A program made the position numbers and the translations under genes. A DNA stretch of 64,000 nucleotides from Epiperipatus broadwayi (taxonomy: Eukaryota > Onychophora > Udeonychophora > Euonychophora > Peripatidae), in NCBI GenBank assembly GCA_028023455.1, contig JAQFVV010000567.1, positions 250,001-314,000 on the forward strand. Reading direction: 5' to 3'. Positions 50,214 to 61,099 of this stretch are shown here, one piece after another (the stretch's first letter is position 1; every line of letters starts with the position of its first letter). Below the pieces are notes generated by a model. The model saw only the letters and a program-made list of their open reading frames with translations. It searched no databases and was not told the DNA's origin.

Positions 50214-50257
50214 ACCAACTGATGATTGCTGGTTTAGCATGAAATACATATATTGGT
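50214..50257 (+). ncRNA. Hammerhead ribozyme motif, R1 unit 3
   Basis: Plus strand: ACCAA (50214-50218), CTGATGA (50219-50225), hairpin TTGCTGGTTTAGCAT (TGCT/AGCA stem II), GAAA (50241-50244), ATA-CA-TAT stem III (50244-50251), A17 at 50252, TTGGT (50253-50257) closing stem I with five pairs. Predicted cleavage falls after 50252. Confidence 0.75.
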
Positions 50258-50674
50258 GATTATTTATCTTTTCAGCATATATGTGTTTAGGTGTATCAGT
50301 GTTATTAGATAGAGTGGAGAGAGGTGGGTGGTGTGAAAGTCTGTGCTCATATACCCTATATTACATATATATAGCCACAGATATATAACAAGCCTGTGTT
50401 TCAGTTATTACATTATAGAGATGTCTGCCCATCCTTGCATATGTATTAAATGGATTATGTCCTGTACATGTGGGGTTCAGATTGACCTTAGGTCAACATG
50501 GGTGTGACAATAATCTCGGCCTCAGGGTGGCCTTTGAGCATTCCATCATCAGATTTTCAATTGGATGGATGGTTGAAGAGTTGGAGTGTGAAGTGGATTG
50601 AAGCCTGTCCATTGAACTATGAGGATGATAGTCTGGACCAACTACTATGATTGTGTGTAAAGATGATAGTCTGG

Positions 50675-50718
50675 ACCAACTGATGATTGCTGGTTTAGCA
50701 TGAAATACGTATATTGGT
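50675..50718 (+). ncRNA. Hammerhead ribozyme motif, R1 unit 4
   Basis: Same geometry as unit 3: ACCAA 50675-50679, CTGATGA 50680-50686, GAAA 50702-50705, ATA-CG-TAT 50705-50712, A17 at 50713, TTGGT 50714-50718. Predicted cleavage after 50713 is 461 bases from that of unit 3, defining a candidate RNA monomer. Confidence 0.75.
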
Positions 50719-50830
50719 GATTATTTATCTTTTCAGCATATATGTGTTTAGGTGTATCAGTGTTATTAGATAGAGTGGAGAGAGGTGGGTGGTGTGAAAG
50801 TCTGTGCTCATATACCCTATATTACATGCA

Positions 50831-52810
50831 TATATGTTTATAATATGAACACACAATAAAACTTATATTAAACTAATAAAAAAGTTACCTAGCATAATAT
50901 TGTCTTTATATTATGCCTTTAATGAGACGTTCTTGAAGAATAATAATACATAATGATATAATAATAAAACAAACTTTAAACTACCTATCTACTAAATACC
51001 AAATAATAATAATAATAACTAAAGTTCTTTTTTTCTTCTTTTTCTTGGTTGTAAAAACAAGAAGTTTATTTATAGTTTATAAATGACATCTCTTGGTCAG
51101 TCATATCTTAAATAATAAAAATTATTAGCACAAAGATAAATACTAATGAATGCATAACACGTTCCTGCAGGAAAACAAATAATATTATTTGGGATCCAGA
51201 ATAGCGTATACAATGTTTTTTAGCAAGGCTAATGAACCACTAGTAATATCATATAGGATAAATTTTTATTAATTAAGCAATAAACATTTTTTTTATCATG
51301 ACACAAATAAAGTAATAATTCATATTTCATTCATGGGATATATTCAAGCATTTATTTTATATTTTTAGAGCCATTCATGAACGTATATAATTATTTAACT
51401 GATAATATTTATTTAGATTTACATGAGTTTGTTGGCAATATTCTATATAGGGAAATTCCACAGCAAATGAGGAGAGCAATTAATAAAGTAAAGTCATATT
51501 CAATTTTATCCATTTTTATAAATTCATTTCTCACAGTAATTGGGAAAAATAGATAAATATTAAGCATTAAATTGCACATTTAGTCTTATTTTTTTCAAAT
51601 AGGCACAAATAGAAATAAACAAGCAAATGTTCCAATAATAATGACAATAAAAATAAATGATTCATATGCATCCTTCTCAACCTTCTTCTTTGCTAACTAG
51701 CACAGATTTATTATTTAGAGTTCTTGATATGTTTAATAAAGAGTGCGCACATTTTCCAACATAATAAACATATACAGTTGCTCCATTAATACTATACTTA
51801 AATTTTAAGAAAAATAATTTTGAAAAATAAACAAACATTCTTCTTTCTTTTTTACAATTACGTTTAAAGTTTAAATAAAGCAAATTTAAAATACTGTTAT
51901 GCATCTCCATTCTTACCTCAGTTTTGGCAATTAAATTTAAATAATATATAGCACAGACACACATATGCATCCTAAATAATAGTTTAAGAATTTAAATAGT
52001 TAGCTGAAGAATAAAATTAATACTAATAAATCGTCTTTATTGATTAAATGTTTTATATGTTTATCATATTAATAAAAATTTATTTAATTAAAAAAATCAT
52101 TTTTATAATTAATTTGCATATGCATATTAACATTAATTCATATTTTTTGTTACTAGTAATATTTACTAAACACAAGAGTTATTAAAATTACTTTAAAACA
52201 GAACGCATTGGAAAGTTATTTTTTACATTAAAAAAAAAGATATCATTTTTTATATTTACTTTGGATAGTGCGGCTCTTCGGGCCGATAACAATTCCACGA
52301 AGCTGATAAAATAATACTTGATTGGATTTATTAGTAAAATTAGCTTTAAATGTCCCACTTTGTTTTCTAAATGACATTTTGTCTTTTACTTCCTTGTTGA
52401 TGAGAATTATTATAAATTACGACACCATTAAGTTTGAATGAGAAATTTATCACAATAATATTCCAGGTTAGATTTTTAATTTTGAAGAGAGATTTGCGGT
52501 TTATAATTCTATTGTTTCATATGAGTTCGCCCTGGTAAATATTACAGAATATGAGGGATAAATCCCTCCTTTTTACTTATTCCTTAGCAATTCATGCTTT
52601 TTGTTTTGATTACTTAAAATAGATGATTGTTATGGCTGCTTACTTTTTTAAAATAGAAGGTTTTAAAATAGACGTTGTTCTGTTCAATGTATTCTTCTCA
52701 AGTTTTTATCAAAAAGGTGCTCTTTTACCCAGCAGGCGATAATTTAGCTAAATATTACTAATTTTTCTGCTTTAAGTTTTATGCTTTTCTAACAGTTAAT
52801 TTACATAATA
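50831..52810. other. AT-rich DNA, no supported genes
   Basis: A GC-rich hairpin (CGGCTCTTCGGGCCG at about 52269-52284) stands out, but no gene or repeat could be attached to it. A 97-codon minus-strand frame at 51677-51970 shows no domain. Confidence 0.45.
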
Positions 52811-52814
52811 TTTG

Positions 52815-53300
52815 AAATACAGGCATTCTTCATATACCTGGAGCTTAATTATAAATATATAGTATTTGAATCCAGTCTTTCTAGCACTCTTCAACTATCC
52901 ACACTCGCATACCACCGATGCACATGACAATGCACACGTGAAAGGATATATACTCACCAATATATGTATTTTTTGCAGAACCAGCACTCATCAATTAGTC
53001 CAGATTATTATCTCCCACACATATATAATCAGTGCTCAGTTTCTATTAAGATAGCAAACCCTCATACTTTAATGGACAGGCTTCAATCTACTCCAACCTC
53101 TAATTCTTCAGCCATCCATACCATTGAAAATCTGATGATGGAATGTGCAAATACCATGCTGATGCCAATATTATTGTTATACCCATGTTAACCTCAAGAC
53201 ACTCTGACCCCTCATGTATATGACCTTATCCATTTAAATACATATAGAAGAGGGATGGGTATGATTCAGGCTTAATGTGTAATATTTGAAATACAGACAT
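52815..53300 (+). mobile_element. R1 repeat, diverged copy
   Basis: Block order follows R1: AAATACAGGCATTC, ACTCACCAATATA, AACCAGCACTCATCAATTAG, TTTAATGGACAGGCTTCAAT, GAAAATCTGATGATGGAATG. Immediately after it, at about 53280, a second AATATTTGAAATACAGACAT starts another unit that breaks off by about 53370, so this locus was once tandem as well (period about 470 bp). Confidence 0.75.
52956..52999 (-). ncRNA. Degenerate hammerhead motif in diverged R1
   Basis: Geometry is kept exactly, but the core reads TTGATGA instead of CTGATGA and AAAA instead of GAAA, which should abolish cleavage. Stem I (ACTAA with TTGGT) is still paired through one G-U. Confidence 0.5.
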
Positions 53301-53374
53301 TCTTCATATACCTAGATCTTAATTGTAAATATAGAAGATTTGAACCCAGATTTTCAAACATCATTTATCTATCT

Positions 53375-56255
53375 AAATATGTAATATTAATAAATCAAAA
53401 ATCTTGAGATATGTATATCATAAGACATTTTAATAAATTTGTGAACCATGACCTTTCAATTAATCTACTGATTAGCCAATTCCTAAGATCTTATTTGGAA
53501 TGCAGACTAATCATTAGTACTTTAAAGGGGTGACACATTACATTAGCAGTGATCATGGCAAAACGTTAATCTAACTAGCACATGCATACATATTAAAATG
53601 TTAATAAAATTCAATTAATTTTAACAAGCTTGTAAATAAACAATGAATAGTAAATATTTGGTCCTTAGTGCATGTGATAATACTAATTAATATGTTCCAT
53701 AGATTAATATGAGAGGGTGATGTTTATTAGTTTATTATAATGAATCTGGAAGATCTGATTTGTCAAAGATTCTTATAGTATGAACATGTGAAAATTATTA
53801 TATCATTAATATTATTATATTTATTTAGTAGAATTTAATCATTCACAGGCTTATTAAAATTAATTGCTGCATTATAATAAAAATTGATGATTTTACTAAA
53901 CTAAAACTAACTTAATATTACCATTAATTTAACATTCCACATTTACAAAATAACATTAAGGTATTGGATACTCTTATAAAATGGTGAAAACTAGTTAGAA
54001 ATGCAATGACTGTTTATCTAGCAAGTATATTAATATGAGGGCATCACATCAATCTGTCTTGTAAATTATTGTAATAGTAAGCATATTTAAAGATTATTAA
54101 TTCATTAATGTTACTACATATACTAGATAAGCATTAAAAATTCAATTACTGTTGTAAAGTTTATAGATTTGTTAAATAGAATTTTATATATTTCTATAAT
54201 ATTCTGAAGTTGTGATCTGATTGTACTAAGTCTTTGTTATGATCTCTGTTTAAATATCATTTTACTCTTACAGAATATCAATGATTAGAACTGTTATCCA
54301 TACAAGATCTTAGATACTTGATGAAAATAGATTTATTTTTTATATAGTCAGAAGATTAATATTAGAGTACACTAACTACAAGTTTATTAATCTCTTGACT
54401 CTCTTATCAGCTGATCATTGGAACTGACATCAATAATATTTTGAACTATTAATTCACTTACATCGATAATTAGTGGTTCATAGTGCAGTGGCACTGTTGT
54501 GCTTTGGCTTTAAATCTGTTTTGCAGCTATCTTTAGCCTTGTGTTGTTAGCTTTGTGTTTGACAGTAAAAAATGAAAGTAAATATTGATTTATTAGTTCA
54601 TAAAAAAATTCTGAAAATGTCAGTAATCCATAGAGAAAACTACAAATGAACCAAAAAAGCCTAGAAGGTCATTAATTGACAGATTAATTAATTTTGAGCA
54701 TATAAATCAACTTATAAACTTTATTTCAATTGTTGTAGCAATGAGCAAAAATTAATTGCATAATTTTGTAGTTTCTTTAAATATTTATGATTATTTTTAT
54801 AAATATTTGTATAGTAATTATTAAATAAATATATTTGTGTTTATATTAAAACATGTTTTTAAATATGTTTCATTTTTAAAAATACAACTTATAAAAATTG
54901 AATTAATGATAATATAACAACAACTATTGTGATCATTATAAATCTGAGTAATAATTTAATAAATATAAATGTAATTTTAAATTTTAGAACAGAATTTTAT
55001 AGATTTATGATAACTTTATAATTATTTATTCATAGTCAATAAATGGAATTCATTCACCATTAATTTCATTAATTTACTTTTTCCATAGCAGTATGTCTAT
55101 TAGCCAGTAAGAAAAGGTAATTGTTCTCATTACATGTGCTGACTATGAGTAAAAGCTATGGGTTAAAATTCCTTTGTAATGTCTGATTTGTAAAAATTTT
55201 ATGAAATGTGCATCTAAAGAGATTATTATTTTATTAATATTATTATATATACTATGTTCTACATATTAAGATCTGTGTGTTTTTATAGTTGTTAAAATTA
55301 ATAAAATGTATATTATATATCGATGTTTATTTTTCTACCTGACTGTCTCTCTATATGTATGTTTTCCTATCTATCTGTTTACCCATTTATCTATCTGCCT
55401 ATCTATATATAATAATTGTTAGGTAAATAAAAAAAAAACAAATAGTGAATAATATTAAAATATGTAAATAACTTGTTGTATCTGATAAAACTGTCTCAAT
55501 CAAAAATACATCTTAAAACTTGGTTATATTTTTCAAGGGTCCACAACTCTGTATTTAAATAAATAATGTAAATAAAAGGGATATGGTTATTAAATAATAC
55601 TATATCCAATATAATATTAGGAGCCTAAAGCTACACTAATCAATAAAGTAATTAAACTTATTTCAAATTCAAAATTAAACAAAAACCGTCAAATATATAT
55701 ATATAAATTTTATAACACATCCAATGATTTTCCTGCCAAAACAGACTTCTAAAGTGAAAAGAACTTGAAAAGTCTACATTGATAAATAAACCAATGGCTG
55801 TATCGATTTTGTTTTCATGGCTAGTCTTGTTTAATTTTGAATTTAATTATATCTAATATATATGTACAGAATATGTACTTCAATAAAGTAATTTTAAAAG
55901 TCATGCATTAATCAAAATTTGTGTGATATAAGTGGCTTTAAATATAAAATTAAACTGCAAGTTTAGATTATAAAATATGTTTAAACTAATTATTAAGTAT
56001 TAATGTAAAATGATATAATATTATTTTTACATTATACTATTAACAGAAAATAACATTAGAATACTTGAATGTCTTGAGTCACCAGATGAGATTGTCTTTA
56101 AAGTGCATTGTAGGAGTTGTTTACATTTTACCAGAGTTGTGTGTGTTTAAATAACTAGCATAAATATAGCCTTCTTAGTTAAGAATTATATATATATTAA
56201 ACTTGAAGATTAACTTTCTACTGCTTCTGATTATCATGTCCTTATTGCAAATAGT
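53375..56255. other. AT-rich DNA, no supported genes
   Basis: No coding region or strong repeat was recognised. Simple CTAT-type tracts occur at about 55365-55405. Confidence 0.5.
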
Positions 56256-56262
56256 TTTTTAA

Positions 56263-56278
56263 ATCACTAGAGTTTGCC

Positions 56279-56320
<42 letters not shown>

Positions 56321-56336
56321 GGCAAACTCTAGTGAT
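56263..56336. repeat. Perfect 74-bp palindrome around (AT)n
   Basis: The arm ATCACTAGAGTTTGCCATTA (56263-56282) is matched exactly in reverse complement at 56317-56336, with a self-complementary AT core between. Another (AT)n tract follows at 56346-56383. Confidence 0.95.
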
Positions 56337-56342
56337 AGATAT

Positions 56343-56385
<43 letters not shown>

Positions 56386-56744
56386 CCAATGAGATACAAA
56401 AGGTTTGTACCTCTTTAAATTAATTCACAGTGTTCCTGAATGGCAACCCACAATTCGTAAGCTATCGATTTAATGAAAAGATAATGGACTGATCTCTCTC
56501 ATCATATATATATATATTTAAGCACAAACAAAGTCAAGCTTTGAAATTACTATGTAACCAATCATGAAATTTAAAAGAAAGTTATATTGTCGTTTATGGT
56601 GAAGATATATATACATCAAATTTAAAAAAAAAACTAAATATTTTTAACTGCATCAAATTCCCAAAAGAAACAAATTATTAATCATCTATATCATGCAATC
56701 TTAGAAAGTATGAAATTAAATTTACATTTCGTTTTGAAGATAAA

Positions 56745-56747
<3 letters not shown>

Positions 56748-56801
<54 letters not shown>
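56748..56801. repeat. (AT)n microsatellite
   Basis: Uninterrupted AT dinucleotides over about 54 bases. Confidence 0.95.
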
Positions 56802-56805
<4 letters not shown>

Positions 56806-57099
56806 CAGATTAATAACTAATTTTATATACTAAATATTTATGTATGAAAGTAAACAATTACATAATATATTTTACTATAATGGAATATACATATACTTAT
56901 AAATATTTTATTAATTAATCAAAATTTAGAATTAGTCATCACTAAATTATATAGATTTAAAGGCAAGTTAAAATATAGTTATCGCTAAACTCTATCGATT
57001 TAAGGAGAAATAAACATTATAGTTATTGTTATATATACACCCAAGGAAAATTGGAAACCACACTATTATTACTATTGTATAGGTTTAAAGAAAAATTGG

Positions 57100-58150
57100 A
57101 AACCCCAATGACATCCAAGATGGATGAAAGCAGAGAAGAAGAAACTGGAAACAAAGGGGTTGAGGCCTGCATCCCTATGGAAAATGAAAGTATCGATGAA
57201 CAAATCTCATAGGACATGATCTGGGATCCCCTTCCACTCATCCATAACATTTAAGAAGACCAAATCCCTCCCCAGCAAAATGAAAATCTGATTGCCATGC
57301 TCCATAGTATTATAATGGCCCAAAACTAAAGGAATGCATAGGAGTTGCAGGCACAAAAGCAAAGGAATGCTGAAGAGTACATAAAGGCAACTCAAAGGAT
57401 TGAAATGATGATGGAAGATAGATGGGGACAATATTCACAAATGATTTAAGAAAGTGAAGAAGTGCTTTCACAAATAATCATGGAAGAGGAATATACTCTA
57501 ACCAAAGAAATCGAAGTGGTCAAGATAGAAGATGAGGAAGAAAAAGGAGAGGTAAAAAATCATGGAGGAAATTGAAGCTCAAGAAGAAATAACCAAAATT
57601 GCAATTTCACCTAAAGAAGCAGTAAGTGCTGAAGAAATTACTGAATCTATTGAACCAGTCAGAAATAAAACCAGTAAAAGATGTGATTACAGAGGAAGAA
57701 AAGGCAAAATCTCCATTTGAAATAAAATTGAAAGAAATGGCTGGTATTATTATACCTAAACTGTTTGAGCAAAGAATTGGTTCAGAGGTTGTAGAAGAAG
57801 AAATGTTACATGTTAAAACAAACAGGAAGTCAGAGAATATTGTTGAATTAAATAAGTTGAAAAAACTTTAGAATTTCCTACCAAAAATGTTTCAAAGGAA
57901 TTGCAAGTTGAATATCCTTTTACTGATGAAGCAAAAAATAGAGAGTATTAAAAAGGAAGAAATTACAAAGGATGTTATTGAAATTGTTAATCCACTTTCA
58001 GGAAAACTGATAATCATGGAATATAGCTCTAAAATTGCAAAAGGAGAAGCAATACATACAGAAGAAAAGATTGAGATGACTGCTGTAGAAGGAATAAAAG
58101 CAGAAATTTGTAGTGAGAAAGAAGAAACAGTGGTTGTAAATCATTGAACC
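57100..58150 (+). pseudogene. Decayed acidic coding remnant (possible retroelement gag or unknown gene)
   Basis: A series of short in-phase or shifted frames gives a consistent Glu/Lys/Ile-rich composition. Near 57119 it reads MDESREEETGNKG; near 57280, ENLIAMLHSIIMAQ; near 57375, EEYIKATQRIEMMMEDRWGQ; near 57480, MEEEYTLTKEIEVVKIEDEE. Two longer pieces lie at 57626-57871 (EITEEEKAKSPFEIKLKEMA-like) and 57887-58147 (EEITKDVIEIVNPLSGKLII). Stops (for example TAG after 57205, TAA near 57325) and at least two frameshifts break it. Shifting frame near 57865 continues as LEFPTKNVSKELQVEYPF, suggesting an indel. The early part has the Met/Gln/Glu-rich coiled look of some LTR-element gag N-termini, but no zinc knuckle or protease was seen. 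I do not recognise the family. Confidence 0.4.
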
Positions 58151-58390
58151 CCTATGAAAAATGGAAAAACTGGAAGATGATGTTGTAAAAGATAAAATAT
58201 AAGAATTAAATAGTGATTTAAAAGTGATTGAAGGAAGATAAACTGCTTTCAGAAATAATCATGAAAATAGCACACATTACAGCCAAATGAATAATTAATT
58301 TGATAGATGTTATGGGCTTACATGTTTACTGATTAATATTACTATTCATGTATAATGATATGGAAAATGTCTGCCAGAAAACCTTTGATA

Positions 58391-58590
58391 ATTCTCTATT
58401 GCCACTGAAAATCCAGTAAGTAAAATGTTTGTTTTTTGGTCCCTCCCTCCCAAGTCGAGGAATATGAAGCTGGAAATATGTTCTACATACTTTCACTTCA
58501 TCTAGTGCCTATGAAATAAGCACTAGAATGGATTTGAACCCAAATGATTGGTAATGGATGCTTGCCTCAAGCATTAGTCAGTCATATAAA
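58391..58590 (-). mobile_element. Possible tRNA-related SINE
   Basis: On the minus strand GGGTTCAAATCC (58530-58541) is an excellent B box, and TGACTAATGCTTGAGG about 40 bases upstream is a weak A-box candidate. A less AT-rich body extends to about 58430 (CTTGGGAGGGAGGGACC). No second copy or target duplication was seen in the window. Confidence 0.35.
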
Positions 58591-58594
58591 TATA

Positions 58595-59560
58595 TAGATG
58601 TATGAGTACATGACTCAAATTGAATCTCTACTAATAAATCAAATAAATGCTTATTTTGATAAATTATTAAGAACATTTAGTTTTGTCTACCCATTCAGCT
58701 GGCACACACATATGAAAATCAATATTTGTATAATTTATAATACTTTGAGAATTTTATAATATTTTATATATTTTGATAAATTTATTAATAATTTATATAA
58801 ATCAATTTATAATGTGTCTAATTTATAATTTGTCTAAATTATAATATTTTGTAATATTTTTTAGGAACTCACTAATAGTTTGGTATAGAATAAATCAACA
58901 TTAAGAGAAAACAATGTAATCAACAAATCTTGAAGTTTGCGGCCATTGTATCATTCTAAAAATGTATAGAATGTTATAAATACCAGAGATTCCTTCATTA
59001 AAGTTTACTTGACCAATCAGTCAATTTTTTTATGTCCATATATTGAGATGTAGGGGTAAATGACTCTAAATGGATCTCTACTAAAGTTCAATGAGTGATA
59101 AATCAAATAAATGCTTATTTAGATAAATTATTAAGAACATTTAGTTTCATCTACCTATTTAGCTCACACACATGTATGAGAATCAATGTTTGTATAATTT
59201 ATAATACTTTGGGAATTTTATAATATTTTATATATTTTGATAAATTCATTAACAATGTATATAAGACATCAATTTATAATTTGTGTCTAACTTATAATTT
59301 GTTTAAGTTATAATATTTTGTAATATTTTATAGCAACTTATAATAATTTAAGCACAATATTTATCCAACATTTTATCGTCTAATATTTTCTATTTTAACA
59401 ATTTTATTAGCCACTTATACATAAGGCTGATTAATTTATCATTTAATTTATAATATTTGGTAAAAATGTATAATAATTTCTAATTTTATTACTAATAATT
59501 TTGTATAGAATAAATTGATATCAAGAGATTGAAACAATGGCCAGCGGGAATTTTATCAGA
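58595..59560 (+). repeat. Tandem duplication, unit about 445 bp (R5)
   Basis: 58595-58950 and 59043-59560 align in the same direction: AATCAAATAAATGCTTATTT, GATAAATTATTAAGAACATT, TTTGTATAATTTATAATACT, then GTATAGAATAAAT(C/T)(A/G)A with AAACAATG. Indels are scattered, so it is an old duplication. Confidence 0.8.
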
Positions 59561-60146
59561 TTCATATCTGAACAAAATGTATGGAAACAAAAGATTATAT
59601 CTGTTACCAGATATATGTGAAATTAAAAAAATATCTTGCCTCAAGGCAACATTCTTTAAATATTTGCCTTGTATATAAATAGCTAAATTTTTGGCTATCA
59701 AAATTAATTAGAATCTTGTTCTATTTGGAGATCAGAGTCACAATACTTCAATGCTAGTTTACATTATAATACCAATCATGTAAGGATAAGAAGAAGGTCA
59801 TTTGCTTCCCCTCAGACCTCTGTGAACCTCATCTCACCTGCAATGCCGGAGTCTGAAACATCTACTCTGAAAATGTAAACAGTTCCAAGAAATGCTCTCC
59901 TGTATGAAGATCTACCACTTTACTAATGCCTGTTTTCAACTCAAGTCTATTTATGCACCTTCAATCCCAAGATAAAATACCTACATTGCCACCAGCTGAT
60001 GAATTTTTGATTAATTAGTTTGCTTCTATTTCCAAATTATATTGTAAGCCTTTTTATGTCTATTTAATTCTCAAAACTGTTATATATATAATATATATAT
60101 ATGAAAAGAAAGTTACTGTTAACACTAACTGAAATAATTATAGAAC

Positions 60147-60322
60147 ATATACAAACCATTATACAATTACAAATATCCAGTAACGCCCTCTGTTTAAAGA
60201 TCTATATCTCAATAATAGCAAACCTTAAAATGATACCATTTTAAGGTTTGCTATTATTGAGATATAGATCTTTAAACAGAGGGCGTTACTGGATATTTGT
60301 AATTGTATAATGGTTTGTATAT
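60147..60322. mobile_element. Perfect foldback palindrome, 86-bp arms, 4-base loop
   Basis: 60147-60232 is the exact reverse complement of 60237-60322, separated only by ATAC (60233-60236). The arms contain ordinary mixed sequence (CCAGTAACGCCCTCTGTTTA, AGATCTATATCTCAATAATA), not simple repeat. AT-rich dinucleotide tracts flank it on both sides. Confidence 0.95.
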
Positions 60323-60369
60323 TATATATATATAAACAAAAAAGACTTATAAATCCAAGAAATAATATA

Positions 60370-60397
60370 TTTCAACCAGAGGACTGGTTTTCATCAG
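60370..60397 (-). ncRNA. Hammerhead-like core near PLE 3' end
   Basis: Minus strand: CTGATGA, then AAACCAGTCCTCTGGTT (AACCAG/CTGGTT six-pair hairpin, TCCT loop), then GAAA. The core and stem II fit a hammerhead, but no convincing stem I partner is visible, so it may be a truncated motif. Confidence 0.35.
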
Positions 60398-60866
60398 AAA
60401 GAAAAAATACACAGTAAAATTGCGATATTAAAAAATTACAGATTTGATAAAAGATTATAAATTTAACAAAAAAAACCTCCTGATTGGACACAAAATCTAA
60501 CACAGAATATCTACCCAACCAATGACAAAATTTAAAAAAAAAAACTACCTTTCCTCCTAATCAAGCTTAAATTCTATTTAAATTGAAATAATAAATAAAA
60601 AATCCAAAATTAAAAATTAATATATATATATATGTGTGCATACATACAAAAATTAGACTGTGCTCACATACAAAAAATAGCTATGCTCTCATTAATATTC
60701 ATTAAAAACTAAAATACTTATACATATTAATCAAAAATTATAGTTAGTGCAAAGTACAATAATTAATTATTTACCTATATAACAATTAAACACAGATATT
60801 AAACATCCATATAACCAATCATTACATAAAAAATCTATAAGAAAATTTTTCGCATATAAAAATTAT

Positions 60867-61080
60867 TTAAGAGACTAGATAACCTAAAGATGTAATAGTT
60901 CCAATGTTTAAATTCAATCCATGTGGGTCTAAGGTCTTGAATTTAAAAATAAAAAAACTCTCCTTTTGTTTCCTCTCCCTTGTAGAAAAAAAAACCCTCC
61001 TGAAAAATTATTACTCTTAAATCATCTTCATTTTTATGCAAAATGTCAAATCTATGATTAGTCGTTCTGACATGTAAACT
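60867..61080 (-). pseudogene. Penelope-like element GIY-YIG end, fragment
   Basis: The minus strand reads HRFDILHKNEDDLRVIIFQE and, after a one-base shift in a T-run near 60980, KESFFIFKFKTLDPHGLNLN, GTITSLGYLVS and a stop at 60867-60869. The (K/R)E..FI.KLKTL.P.GLN pattern closes many Penelope-like GIY-YIG nucleases. An (AT)n tract (61080-61097) interrupts the upstream side. Beyond it, to about 61400, faint similarity in composition but no readable frame remains. Confidence 0.6.
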
Positions 61081-61099
61081 ATATATATATATATATACA

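Larger units (their letters stand above)
49294..50830. mobile_element. Inverted tandem array of R1 hammerhead repeat
   Basis: Unit 1 (49294-49770) begins ATAACTGAAACACAGGC and is followed head-to-tail by a partial unit 2 (49771-49962). At 49962/49963 the sequence flips: 49963-50403 and 50404-50830 are two further units in reverse complement. The whole is a palindrome of about 1.5 kb whose centre has lost part of a unit. Unit periods are about 477 bp on the left; between ribozymes on the right it is 461 bp. A small local duplication (GATGATAGTCTGGACCAACT) sits at about 50625-50680. Every unit has a hammerhead motif. Tandem units with one hammerhead each fit a retrozyme or the pseudo-LTR of a Penelope-like element. 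Confidence 0.85.

Noticed and set aside
52266-52290. GC-rich hairpin CGGCTCTTCGGGCCG as a terminator or LTR start
   Set aside because: No gene ends nearby, no repeat copy in the window, and a bacterial-type terminator makes no sense here.
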